Virus record (IMG/VR): IMGVR_UViG_3300047480_000697 | Location: 1-22,541 of that record | DNA length: 22,541 nt | Direction: 5' to 3' (one strand) | DNA from: a virus | Shown here: in pieces, positions 1-5,635 of the stretch | Numbering within the stretch: position 1 is the stretch's first letter | Layout of the letters: every line of letters begins with the position of its first letter | Notes under the pieces: generated by a model | Told to the model about the DNA's origin: nothing | Databases searched by the model: none | What the model saw: the letters and a program-made list of their open reading frames with translations, nothing else | Program-made: the position numbers and the translations under genes

Positions 1-157
1 AATTAGGATATCCATATTCTTTTCTTAATTCTTTTCTTTCTCTAGCAAGTTTATTATTACATTCCCTGCATTCTGGTCTAAGATAATTAGCACCAGATGA
101 TTTTGAAAATAAAGAATCGTCAAGATTACGATTGCATTTATTACATATTTTCATCAT
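1..157 (-). CDS. HNH/endonuclease VII-like zinc protein, partial (3' end beyond window)
   Basis: The gene starts at tandem ATG codons (155-157 and 152-154) and runs off the low-coordinate edge, so only about 52 N-terminal residues are visible. It has two CxxC pairs (Cys5/Cys8 and Cys30/Cys33), which form a small zinc-binding knuckle, followed by a Lys/Arg/Glu-rich helix. This layout is common at the N-terminus of phage HNH and endonuclease VII-type proteins, but the catalytic part is not in view, so the class is inference. The start overlaps the end of the upstream HNH gene, which suggests translational coupling. It could instead be another short zinc protein. Confidence 0.5.
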   Translation of the reverse strand, partial: MMKICNKCNRNLDDSLFSKSSGANYLRPECRECNNKLARERKELRKEYGYPN

Positions 158-593
158 ATATATCTTCCATTATTGAAATATCTAACGATACTCCAGAACC
201 ATTTTTTAATCTCCTTAAATAGGTTCTATTTCTATGGCAATTTGCACATACAACTTCACACTTATTTATTTCATTTTTTATCTTTTCAATATCTTGTGTA
301 TTTCTATAAAAACTACTTATTCCAAATTCTTTATCTGATAAATGATCAAAGTCCATCATCCAATATGGATAGTTTTCTTTACAATCAGCACACGACCTTG
401 ATTGTTTATAATTTGCTATAAATTCTTTTATAGTATTTCTTTTTTGCTGTGTTCTTGATCTAGTTTTTTCTTTTTGTCCAAATCCAATATGATATGAGAT
501 AGTTCCCTTAGAGCACCCAAGAATAGACTGAATCTCTGAATAGCTTTTCCCCTCTTTATGTAATTTTATTATATTGTCCCTGTGAATAGTCAT
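141..593 (-). CDS. HTH-HNH homing-type endonuclease
   Basis: A 150-residue protein. Residues 1-35 form a helix-turn-helix of the kind that recognises DNA (pattern of EGKSYSEIQSILGCSKGT). The C-terminal half has the HNH fold: a CADC zinc pair near residue 68, the DFDH catalytic motif near residue 82, and the CANCHRNRT motif near residue 116 with the second zinc pair and final His. Proteins with this architecture are free-standing phage endonucleases that nick or cut DNA, often next to tRNA genes, as here. No Shine-Dalgarno is visible. A TGG-TATAAT box ends 6 nt before the ATG, so the mRNA is probably leaderless and independent of the tRNA transcript. The substrate is unknown. Confidence 0.85.
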   Translation of the reverse strand: MTIHRDNIIKLHKEGKSYSEIQSILGCSKGTISYHIGFGQKEKTRSRTQQKRNTIKEFIANYKQSRSCADCKENYPYWMMDFDHLSDKEFGISSFYRNTQDIEKIKNEINKCEVVCANCHRNRTYLRRLKNGSGVSLDISIMEDIYDENM

Positions 594-599
594 AGTTCG

Positions 600-608
600 A
601 TTATACCA
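600..608 (-). promoter_or_regulatory. Extended -10 promoter of the HNH gene (leaderless)
   Basis: Minus strand reads TGGTATAAT, then CGAACT, then ATG. The -10 box (600-605) matches consensus and has the TGn extension; no good -35 is seen. The first transcribed base should fall at or next to the A of the start codon. Confidence 0.6.
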
Positions 609-621
609 TATATTCGAACAT

Positions 622-696
622 TGGAGCGTTATATCGGTACTGCCCCGATTACTGCAACTTGGAAGGATGCCGTGATAACTTCTTCACCAATAACGC
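622..696 (-). tRNA. tRNA-Gly(TCC), divergent, with encoded CCA
   Basis: A cloverleaf can be drawn by hand. The acceptor stem is a perfect 7 bp (690-696 with 626-632). The D-stem is 4 bp (GTGA/TCAC), the anticodon stem is 5 bp with one T-T mismatch, the anticodon loop is CTTCCAA (anticodon TCC), and the T-stem is a perfect 5 bp (ATCGG/CCGAT). The discriminator is T, as in bacterial tRNA-Gly, and CCA is encoded. The T-loop is GGCAGTA instead of the usual TTCRANY, and the D-loop is AGAAGTTA without the invariant GG, so the normal elbow contacts cannot form. It may be a working but odd phage tRNA, a degenerate one, or one with a non-translational role. Confidence 0.7.
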
Positions 697-699
697 AAA

Positions 700-784
700 C
701 AGATAGCACATGGTTGCTTATGCCACTACGCTATCTGGATTCTGGAGATCTCTCCAAAGCTTAAACCAGATGAATCACTTCTGG
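700..784 (-). other. Structured spacer between tRNA-Gly and tRNA-Asn
   Basis: No gene is seen here and no standard tRNA could be folded. The stretch holds several inverted repeats: 700-707 with 730-737 (8 bp, perfect), 734-739 with 766-771 (6 bp), 743-747 with 752-756 (5 bp around a 4-base loop) and 766-770 with 780-784 (5 bp). Some share the same bases and so exclude one another. The minus-strand segment 732-717 also resembles a tRNA D-arm (AGTGGCA loop). It may be a decayed tRNA, a processing signal or a small RNA. Confidence 0.4.
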
Positions 785-829
785 GCTACCTTTCCACAAA
801 TAGTTTGCACCTATCGGGATTGGGCTTTG

Positions 830-903
830 CTCCCCAAGCTGGACTTGAACCAACAGCATTTTCGTTAACAGCGAAACACTCTGCCTAATTGAGTTATTGG
901 GGA
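830..903 (-). tRNA. tRNA-Asn(GTT)
   Basis: Complete cloverleaf: a 7-bp acceptor stem (TCCCCAA/TTGGGGA), a D-arm with ACTC/GAGT, an anticodon stem TTTCG/CGAAA around the loop CTGTTAA (anticodon GTT), and a T-arm GTTGG/CCAGC with the loop TTCAAGT. The discriminator is G and CCA is not encoded. It lies 4 nt downstream of tRNA-Tyr and was probably co-transcribed with it. Confidence 0.95.
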
Positions 904-907
904 TTAG

Positions 908-986
908 TGCTGGATGTTAGAATCGAACTAACCATGCATAAGCCAGTGATTTACAGTCACCTACCCCACCTTGGGGTCTATCCAGC
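908..986 (-). tRNA. tRNA-Tyr(GTA)
   Basis: A class II tRNA with a 7-bp acceptor stem (GCTGGAT/ATCCAGC), a D-stem CCCC/GGGG, an anticodon stem GTGA/TCAC around CTGTAAA (anticodon GTA), a long 13-base variable arm typical of bacterial tRNA-Tyr, and a T-arm GTTAG/CTAAC with the canonical loop TTCGATT. The discriminator is A and CCA is not encoded. It starts 7 nt after the stop of the 41-residue gene, so it is probably cut out of the thioredoxin-operon transcript. Confidence 0.95.
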
Positions 987-993
987 AAACTAT

Positions 994-1119
994 CTATTTA
1001 CTTTTATATCCAGTTTTCTTTTTATTCATAGATCCTGGAGTATTATACCCACCCTTATTGGGTACATTTTTAATTCTAATTTCTAATGCCCTTGCAATTT
1101 TATCGTGATGCTTTCCCAC
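994..1119 (-). CDS. Small basic protein, 41 aa
   Basis: This GTG-started ORF of 41 residues is not recognised as a family. It is strongly basic (about 12 Lys/Arg/His) with an N-terminal amphipathic stretch (KIARALEIRIKN) and a glycine/asparagine-rich middle ending in a Lys-rich tail, which might bind nucleic acid. Its GTG overlaps the TAG stop of the upstream membrane protein (TAGTG), a sign of coupled translation that supports it as a real gene. It closes the protein-coding part of the thioredoxin operon, and tRNA-Tyr follows 7 nt later. Function unknown. Confidence 0.6.
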   Translation of the reverse strand: MGKHHDKIARALEIRIKNVPNKGGYNTPGSMNKKKTGYKSK

Positions 1120-1280
1120 TAGATCTTCTTTCTAAGAGTATTCTTATTCTTTTGTTGTTCTTCTACTAGGTTTTGTAGATATTCTTTTTCTAATTCAATT
1201 TTTTCTAGCCAGTTATAAAATGCAAATGCAACTACACCAAGCACTGCAAAAAAGGTAACTGTACTTATAAAATCTAACAT
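1119..1280 (-). CDS. Small single-span membrane protein, 53 aa
   Basis: A 53-residue ORF. Residues 4-22 are a hydrophobic helix (FISTVTFFAVLGVVAFAF) that should span the membrane once. Residues 24-50 form a charged, heptad-like Glu/Lys/Leu helix that would lie in the cytoplasm and could be a coiled coil. It starts 3 nt after the thioredoxin stop, and its own stop overlaps the next GTG. Size and topology resemble small phage membrane proteins such as spanin-like or superinfection-exclusion factors, but no motif fixes a role. Confidence 0.65.
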   Translation of the reverse strand: MLDFISTVTFFAVLGVVAFAFYNWLEKIELEKEYLQNLVEEQQKNKNTLRKKI

Positions 1281-1283
1281 TAT

Positions 1284-1556
1284 TTATTTCCCTTCTGGAA
1301 ATACTCGTTGTAAAAATGCAAACTTAGGTTTTGCACCAATTATTCTATCAATTTCTATGCCATCTTTTAAGATAACATATGTTGGTACTGACTGGATTCC
1401 ATATTCTTTTACCTTGTCAGTTTCTACGTCAATATCATATTTAGTTATAGTTAATTCATCAGCATATTCTTGTTCAATTTCATCAAGAATTGGATTCATT
1501 AGTTTACATGGACCACACCAAGTTGCCCAAAAATCAATTACTTCTGTCTTTGCCAT
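1284..1556 (-). CDS. Thioredoxin
   Basis: A 90-residue thioredoxin-fold protein, slightly shorter than cellular thioredoxins (about 105). The active site WATWCGPCKLM is at residues 10-20 with the redox pair Cys14/Cys17. The cis-proline motif SVPTY lies near residues 56-60, and the DVE/KEYGIQ context is typical. It should reduce disulfides in the cytoplasm, for example supplying electrons to ribonucleotide reductase; phages often carry thioredoxin or glutaredoxin for this. The ATG overlaps the stop of the upstream 56-residue gene (TAATG). No signal peptide is present. The redox partner is not in this window. Confidence 0.93.
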   Translation of the reverse strand: MAKTEVIDFWATWCGPCKLMNPILDEIEQEYADELTITKYDIDVETDKVKEYGIQSVPTYVILKDGIEIDRIIGAKPKFAFLQRVFPEGK

Positions 1557-1726
1557 TACTTTTCCTCAAATATTCTGAAGTCAGCGACACTAAAACCTTT
1601 TCTGCCCTTTAGTTCTTTTTTAACCATGGCAACGATATCTTTAGCTTCTTTATCAGTTTTAACATTATAGAAGTGTGCTTTTCTTGAGCCACTTGGTTCT
1701 TCCACAACGATCTTTAACTTTTTCAC
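1556..1726 (-). CDS. Unknown small protein upstream of thioredoxin, 56 aa
   Basis: A GTG-started ORF with an AGGAG ribosome-binding site 6 nt upstream, placed right behind a near-perfect promoter. The product is 56 residues, Lys-rich and mixed alpha/beta by eye: a beta-type start (KKLKIVVEEP), a Lys/Glu-rich middle containing KTDKEAKDIVAMVKKELKG, and a beta-like end. No known family is recognised. The stop overlaps the thioredoxin start (TAATG), so the two are translationally coupled. It is the first gene of the late-end operon. Confidence 0.75.
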   Translation of the reverse strand: MKKLKIVVEEPSGSRKAHFYNVKTDKEAKDIVAMVKKELKGRKGFSVADFRIFEEK

Positions 1727-1749
1727 TTTACTCCTAAGTTATGTCTAAA

Positions 1750-1778
1750 ATTGTATCTTATTTTTTTATATTTGTCAA
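1750..1778 (-). promoter_or_regulatory. Strong sigma70/SigA-type promoter of the thioredoxin-tRNA operon
   Basis: Minus strand: TTGACA (1773-1778), a spacer of exactly 17 nt, then TACAAT (1750-1755), followed by a short leader with AGGAG and the GTG start at 1726. The -35 lies inside the last codons of the NlpC/P60 gene. It probably drives the 56-aa gene, thioredoxin, two small genes and the tRNAs. Confidence 0.85.
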
Positions 1779-2221
1779 GTTGTAGGTAGTGTTGCATATA
1801 TTGGATTTTTAAATACTGGAGCTATTTTAACTCTTTGCCCTGGTTTTGGGGAATGAATCATTTTTCCATCTCCAATGTAAATTCCAACATGATATATGTA
1901 TCCACTCTTTGTAGAAAAGAATACTAAATCTCCTGGTTCTGCTTCTTCAGGGGACACTCTTTTCATTGACCTTAACTGATCTCCACCCATTCTAGGTAAA
2001 TCAATGCCAATTTTAGCATATACATATTGAGTAAGACCTGAACAGTCAAAGCATCTTGGACTTTCTCCACCCCTACAGTACCTTGTTCCAATATATTGAG
2101 ACGCTTGGTCAATAACCACTTGCTCAAAATTTACTGGGTATTCTTTAATTGGTCTTGCATTTACTGAAGTTGGAATTAACAGCATAAAAATACTAATAAA
2201 AATAATTAAAATCTTTTTCAT
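1775..2221 (-). CDS. Secreted NlpC/P60 peptidoglycan endopeptidase
   Basis: A 148-residue protein. Residues 1-24 form a signal peptide: a Lys-Lys start, a hydrophobic core and a TSVNA-R cleavage-type site. The rest is an NlpC/P60 domain with the catalytic Cys in the FDCSG motif near residue 60, the His in YHVGIYIGDG near residue 113 and the third polar site in MIHSP near residue 126. Such enzymes cut the stem peptide, usually between D-gamma-Glu and meso-diaminopimelate, outside the membrane. I chose the ATG at 2221 because it overlaps the transglycosylase stop (TAATG). The pair looks like a two-enzyme wall-cutting unit exported by the host Sec system. Confidence 0.9.
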   Translation of the reverse strand: MKKILIIFISIFMLLIPTSVNARPIKEYPVNFEQVVIDQASQYIGTRYCRGGESPRCFDCSGLTQYVYAKIGIDLPRMGGDQLRSMKRVSPEEAEPGDLVFFSTKSGYIYHVGIYIGDGKMIHSPKPGQRVKIAPVFKNPIYATLPTT

Positions 2222-2745
2222 TAGTACCACCCCTTATTCTTAAAGGCTCTCCATGCTCCACAAGGAGTATCATATCTGCCCTGTATATAGGCAAGTCCCC
2301 ATTTTATTTGAGTCTCAGGATTGGTTTTCCAATCTGATCCAAATTCTGCCATTTTATTTCCTGGCAGTGACTGAGGAATTCCATGTGCTCCAGAGTTAGG
2401 GTTGTGTGCTGTTTCTTTCCACCCACTTTCTTTTTCCCAAAGGGATTCTAGGCATTGAAACTGATCTTCGCCCCATCCATAGTCTTGAGCCATAAAGGAT
2501 TTGGCAAATGTTTTATTTAATTCTATATTTGATGATCTAGAACTGCTTCTACTTACCTTTTCAATTTTTTCTGGCTTTACTTCTAAAGCCGTTTCTGGCA
2601 TAATTAGTTCTAGTTTTACTTTCTGCGGTGCATTAGCACTGGCTTGATATTGGCTAACTGGTAGGTGTGACTGTCGTAAACTTGCGTTTACATTTGCAGC
2701 AAGAACCGCAGCTAGGGATATCGCAACCAAGGTTTTGATACGCAT
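2221..2745 (-). CDS. Secreted lytic transglycosylase-like protein (actinobacterial type)
   Basis: 174 residues. The N-terminus (MRIKTLVAISLAAVLAANVNA) is a signal peptide. It is followed by a Ser/Arg/Glu-rich linker and a C-terminal lysozyme-like domain from about residue 80. That domain has FQCLESLWEKESGW with the likely catalytic Glu, then NPNSGAHGIPQSLPG and the ending TPCGAWRAFKNKGWY. This C-terminal block is characteristic of transglycosylase-like proteins of actinobacteria and their phages, which cut the glycan MurNAc-GlcNAc bond. There is no Shine-Dalgarno; a TTGACA/TAGACT promoter ends 6 nt before the ATG, which suggests a leaderless mRNA. It is coupled to the NlpC/P60 gene behind it. 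Confidence 0.88.
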   Translation of the reverse strand: MRIKTLVAISLAAVLAANVNASLRQSHLPVSQYQASANAPQKVKLELIMPETALEVKPEKIEKVSRSSSRSSNIELNKTFAKSFMAQDYGWGEDQFQCLESLWEKESGWKETAHNPNSGAHGIPQSLPGNKMAEFGSDWKTNPETQIKWGLAYIQGRYDTPCGAWRAFKNKGWY

Positions 2746-2751
2746 TAATCT

Positions 2752-2781
2752 AGTCTATCACTAGAACATGTCAAATGTCAA
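2752..2781 (-). promoter_or_regulatory. Leaderless promoter of the transglycosylase gene
   Basis: Minus strand TTGACA (2776-2781), an 18-nt spacer, TAGACT (2752-2757), then AGATTA and ATG. A second TTGACA at 2769-2774 is too close to the same -10. It lies downstream of the terminator at 2828-2857, so the transglycosylase/NlpC pair forms its own unit. Confidence 0.6.
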
Positions 2782-2827
2782 GTTTAGTCAACAATGTCTA
2801 ATAAGTTTATCAAATTGTTATAAATAG

Positions 2828-2857
2828 AAAAAACCCCCAGTTTCCCAGGGGTTTTAA
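2828..2857 (-). terminator. Rho-independent terminator after the M23 endolysin
   Basis: Minus strand AAAACCCC, an inner TGGGAAACT, then GGGGGTTTTTT: a GC-rich stem with a run of six T, 13 nt past the endolysin stop. The A-rich opposite side would allow function on both strands. Confidence 0.85.
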
Positions 2858-2869
2858 CTAGTTTATTAG

Positions 2870-3610
2870 TTATACAACCTTAAATCCGTACTTTTCTCCA
2901 AGCTTTGTTAGAGATTGACGACCAGGTTTTCCATCAGCATCTTTACCTTTGAATCCTAAAGACATTTGCCATTTTTTATAGGCTTCTGCTGTTTGTGGAC
3001 CCCACTTACCATTAGGTGCAAACTTAGCACCAACGATATCAACTAATGCAGACTGAATAATCTTAATATCTTCAGGATCATTCTTCATTAAATCAGCATA
3101 GCTTACAACCTTAGTTGCAGGTGCGGCTTTTGGTGCTGGTGTTACAGCAGCTACAATCTTTGACTTTAAGGTTGGCTTTCTATCTGCTGGTGCATTTGGA
3201 TCAATTACTCCAGGCATATCTAATAGAATTGGACATGCAACATCATTGCCATATCTAAATGGTGCAATACGAGTTTCTAAGTGGAGGTGAGGACCCGTGG
3301 AATTTCCAGTATTACCTGAAAGCCCCAACTGCTGTCCTTCCTTGACTACTTGACCAGGACCAACTTCTTGCTTTGACATATGACAATACCAAGTTTCATA
3401 TTTGACACCATCAACTGTATATTCAATTGCTACAACTAGACCATATGACTTATCATTTAAAACCTTAGATACTTTTGCATCACAAATTGCTAATAGTGGT
3501 GTGCCAACTGGCATACCAAAATCAATGCCAGTGTGACGCTTTGCAGAATATCTAGGGTTAGGACGACCCCACGGTTGTGTAACTCTTGGACTTTTAACAG
3601 GACTTCCCAT
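2870..3610 (-). CDS. Endolysin: M23 (LytM-type) metallopeptidase with peptidoglycan-binding domain
   Basis: 246 residues from the ATG at 3610, which has an AAGGAG site 7 nt upstream; a longer upstream start lacks one. Residues 20-125 form an M23 zinc peptidase: HTGIDFG (His and Asp zinc ligands, near residues 28-32), YCHMS, and GPHLHLE near residue 108 with the HxH motif. After an Ala/Pro/Lys linker, residues 175-245 match a peptidoglycan-binding repeat (DIKIIQSALVDI, KWGPQTAEAYKKWQ). It has no signal peptide, so it should need the holin to reach the wall, as usual for endolysins. It cuts peptide cross-links. The gene is flanked by terminators on both sides. Confidence 0.93.
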   Translation of the reverse strand: MGSPVKSPRVTQPWGRPNPRYSAKRHTGIDFGMPVGTPLLAICDAKVSKVLNDKSYGLVVAIEYTVDGVKYETWYCHMSKQEVGPGQVVKEGQQLGLSGNTGNSTGPHLHLETRIAPFRYGNDVACPILLDMPGVIDPNAPADRKPTLKSKIVAAVTPAPKAAPATKVVSYADLMKNDPEDIKIIQSALVDIVGAKFAPNGKWGPQTAEAYKKWQMSLGFKGKDADGKPGRQSLTKLGEKYGFKVV

Positions 3611-3640
3611 TATATTTCTCCTTTTTATTTTGTACAAAAT

Positions 3641-3669
3641 AGAGGAGTCTCCATTACGGAAACTCCCCT
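3641..3669 (-). terminator. Hairpin terminator after the holin genes
   Basis: A near-perfect 12-bp stem (3658-3669 with 3641-3652, two G-T pairs) around a 5-base loop, then ATTTTGT on the minus strand. It sits 19 nt after the stop of the upstream gene and before the endolysin ribosome site. The T-run is short, so it may be partial or act as an mRNA stabiliser. Confidence 0.6.
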
Positions 3670-3688
3670 ACCCTATTATATATTAGAT

Positions 3689-3985
3689 TTACTTCTTCTT
3701 TGAAGTTGTTTTTTCTTCTTCTACAACAAATGTATCCTCAATGGCTGGTTCTTCTTCTTGGCTTCCAAAACCACTGAATGCAGAATTTACTTCATCCATA
3801 GAAAGCTCTCCATCTTCTAGATATGCTCTGGATAGTCTTTCTAGAACTACAGCAACTGCACCAACACCTGCCATAAGAGCAGCCTTGGCAACATCTACAC
3901 CAACGATAGCACCTGAACCAACAACGCCAATTGCTGTTGCAACAAATGTTGCGATCATTCTTTTCACAATATTAATTATCATCAT
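3689..3985 (-). CDS. Holin, r1t-like
   Basis: 98 residues from the ATG at 3985 (AGGAAGG upstream). The opening NIVKRMIATFVATAIGVVG and the second hydrophobic segment ALMAGVGAVAVVLERLSRAYLEDG resemble the r1t holin family: two transmembrane helices with an Arg-rich N-terminus. The tail (about residues 60-98) is acidic and ends in TTSKKK. Holins form membrane holes that release the endolysin at a set time. It overlaps the upstream 68-residue membrane protein by a few codons and precedes the endolysin, which supports the role. Confidence 0.75.
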   Translation of the reverse strand: MMIINIVKRMIATFVATAIGVVGSGAIVGVDVAKAALMAGVGAVAVVLERLSRAYLEDGELSMDEVNSAFSGFGSQEEEPAIEDTFVVEEEKTTSKKK

Positions 3986-4178
3986 CTTCACCTTCCTCTT
4001 CTTCTTTTTTCTCTCTTATCCCCATTGAGATTAACCATACAAAGGTTGCCCATAAAATTGCCCAACCAACAACAGTCTTTGCAGACCCTTCTAGAACTAC
4101 CCATGCAATGAACATGCCTAGAAGTGTAAATGTTTGATTAAGAATTTCTAGGAACCAATCTTTTACCCATTTTTTCAC
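3972..4178 (-). CDS. Small two-span membrane protein of the lysis cassette
   Basis: 68 residues, GTG start directly after the TAA of the upstream gene with GGGAGG 9 nt upstream. An amphipathic N-terminus (KKWVKDWFLEILNQ) is followed by two hydrophobic helices (about 16-30 and 35-53), then REKK and a tail of acidic residues (EEEEGEDDDN). Its position between a surface protein and an r1t-like holin suggests a second holin, an antiholin or a pinholin-like partner. No family is recognised with certainty. Confidence 0.7.
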   Translation of the reverse strand: MKKWVKDWFLEILNQTFTLLGMFIAWVVLEGSAKTVVGWAILWATFVWLISMGIREKKEEEEGEDDDN

Positions 4179-5507
4179 TTATAGCTTCCTCCCTATATTA
4201 TTTGCAACGGATAGTCCATTCATTAATTGCCCTGCAATAACAGCAGCAATAACAACTTTTTGAGACTCTTCTCGTTTTTCTGGTGTCATGTCTGCACCAA
4301 CATTGGCTAAAGCGGTTAATGCCTTTCCTGGATCAGTAAACACTGCAGCCAAAACTTCACTTGGATTTTCAAAAATTTCAAGAGCATTTGCTACTTCAGC
4401 AGTTAAAATTACACCATTTTCTAATTCAACTGGAGTATCTGGTGGAAGGTCCTCATAATCTATACCAAGCTCTTTCATAAGATCAGCAGATACTGCCTCT
4501 CCCTCTTTCAGCTGTTCTAATACATATTCAACCTTTTCTTCTGTGCTATCATTATCTTGTGGAAGAGGAATGGCTGTCTCAGTTGGATCGGGAGTTGGAC
4601 TCTCAGTTGGAATTAGAACTTCTGGTTCTGGAGATGAAGTCTGTGGCTCAGGAGTTGGGCTTTGAGTTGAATGAGGTTCTTCAGGCTGCAACGGATATTC
4701 TGAAGGGGTTGAAACAGGAGAAGGATCAACAGGAACTATAGTTTCAGTTGGTTCAGGTGTAAGCTCAGGCGTAGGCTCAGGCGTAGGCTCAGGCGTAGGC
4801 TCAGGCGTAGGCTCAGGCGTAGGCTCAGGCGTAGGCTCTGGTGTAGGCTCAGGTGTAGGTGTTTCAGTTGGACTTGGTGTAGGACTTGGTGCTGGTGGCT
4901 CCGTAATAGTTTGAATAGTTAATGGTTGTACTGGACCACCAAAAGTATATCTAACACCATATCTAGCACCTGCTGGTGCATTTGAACTAACTTGGTATGT
5001 TGGAGTCCATGTATAATTTACTGGATTTACTTCTGCTAACATTCTAATATAAACTGGATTACCTGAACTTTGCCCCCATGGCAATACCTTCCAGTCAACA
5101 CATATAGAAGTTGCTGTAGATCCATATCTTACATATAAATCATTTCCTATACCCCATCCTGGATTCCATCCATTAGATGAAGTTGTATTTGGAAAGGCGT
5201 GATAGTCCCAAGACCCTATTGATATAGATGGTGTTGCAGGATAATCCCAAAAAGTATAGTCTCCCTGACCAAAAGTAATTGTTCCTTTAGGACTTACATA
5301 TACATTTCCATTATAAACAGTTCCCCCAAATTCTAGTGGGGTATTTAAATTCATTAAAAAGGCTTCGTCTCCACCATTTACTTGATATGTATCACACGGT
5401 GCAGCGGCAGCTTGTGCAGGTATTGAAAAAGAAGGTACTACAATCCAGACTACCATAAATAGAAATATTGGCAGATTTGCTAATAGTCTAAATTTTCTTT
5501 TATTCAA
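4179..5507 (-). CDS. Secreted protein with PEPT repeat stalk
   Basis: 442 residues, TTG start with AAAGG 3 nt upstream. Residues 1-34 form a signal peptide (NKRKF, a hydrophobic core ending SIPAQAAAA). Residues 35-205 are a beta-rich globular domain with many Gly/Tyr/Trp/Asn and [12 protein letters not shown], resembling extracellular adhesion-type domains, with two Cys (residues 38 and 136) that could pair. Residues 205-315 are a Pro/Glu/Thr stalk with repeated PEPT. The C-terminal 120 residues are acidic, helical and end in a weakly hydrophobic Ala/Val/Ile stretch. It may be a host-surface protein made during infection or a virion decoration. Placement directly before the holins suggests late expression. 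Function is not known. Confidence 0.75.
   Translation of the reverse strand: MNKRKFRLLANLPIFLFMVVWIVVPSFSIPAQAAAAPCDTYQVNGGDEAFLMNLNTPLEFGGTVYNGNVYVSPKGTITFGQGDYTFWDYPATPSISIGSWDYHAFPNTTSSNGWNPGWGIGNDLYVRYGSTATSICVDWKVLPWGQSSGNPVYIRMLAEVNPVNYTWTPTYQVSSNAPAGARYGVRYTFGGPVQPLTIQTITEPPAPSPTPSPTETPTPEPTPEPTPEPTPEPTPEPTPEPTPEPTPELTPEPTETIVPVDPSPVSTPSEYPLQPEEPHSTQSPTPEPQTSSPEPEVLIPTESPTPDPTETAIPLPQDNDSTEEKVEYVLEQLKEGEAVSADLMKELGIDYEDLPPDTPVELENGVILTAEVANALEIFENPSEVLAAVFTDPGKALTALANVGADMTPEKREESQKVVIAAVIAGQLMNGLSVANNIGRKL
4750..4857 (-). repeat. 12-bp tandem repeats encoding PEPT
   Basis: Nine tandem 12-bp units; five (4774-4833) are identical on the plus strand (ggctcaggcgta) and the rest differ by one to three bases. 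The unit is in frame and encodes Pro-Glu-Pro-Thr in the stalk of the secreted protein. Identical units point to recent slippage expansion. Confidence 0.95.
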
Positions 5508-5554
5508 TTACCTTTCTATCCCTTGCTAGTTTAATAATAAAACTAACATATACC

Positions 5555-5563
5555 ATTATAGCA
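5555..5563 (-). promoter_or_regulatory. Extended -10 promoter of the secreted-protein/holin unit
   Basis: Minus strand TGCTATAAT, a full extended -10 box, 47 nt before the TTG start at 5507. The -35 region is only A/T-rich (TTGTAA at 15-nt spacing). It lies between the terminator at 5583-5611 and the gene. Confidence 0.65.
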
Positions 5564-5582
5564 TTTCTTTAAAAATTACAAT

Positions 5583-5611
5583 AAAAAATAAGCAGTTTAT
5601 ACACATGCTTA
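5583..5611 (-). terminator. Terminator after the sugar operon
   Basis: Minus strand TAAGCA, an 11-nt loop, TGCTTA, then TTTTTTA, about 25 nt beyond the stop of the 4,6-dehydratase gene. The 6-bp stem is short, but the T-run and place support it. Confidence 0.55.
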
Positions 5612-5635
5612 GGTGTTTTCCCATCCCAAGGAAAT

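Noticed and set aside
700-829. A fourth standard tRNA
   Set aside because: A D-arm-like segment exists but no matching acceptor, anticodon and T-arm could be found on either strand.
1042-1047. TATAAT-like box upstream of tRNA-Tyr
   Set aside because: It lies inside the 41-residue coding frame and has no -35; the tRNAs are better explained by the promoter at 1750-1778.
173-1086. Plus-strand ORFs over the HNH gene and tRNAs
   Set aside because: They lie opposite a clear HNH gene and two or three tRNAs, have no family features and no ribosome sites.
4559-4741. Plus-strand ORF in the PEPT region
   Set aside because: Produced by the codon pattern of the stalk-coding strand; no independent support.
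4750-4857. CRISPR-like repeats
   Set aside because: Units are 12 bp, directly adjacent without spacers, and in frame with a Pro-Glu-Pro-Thr stalk.
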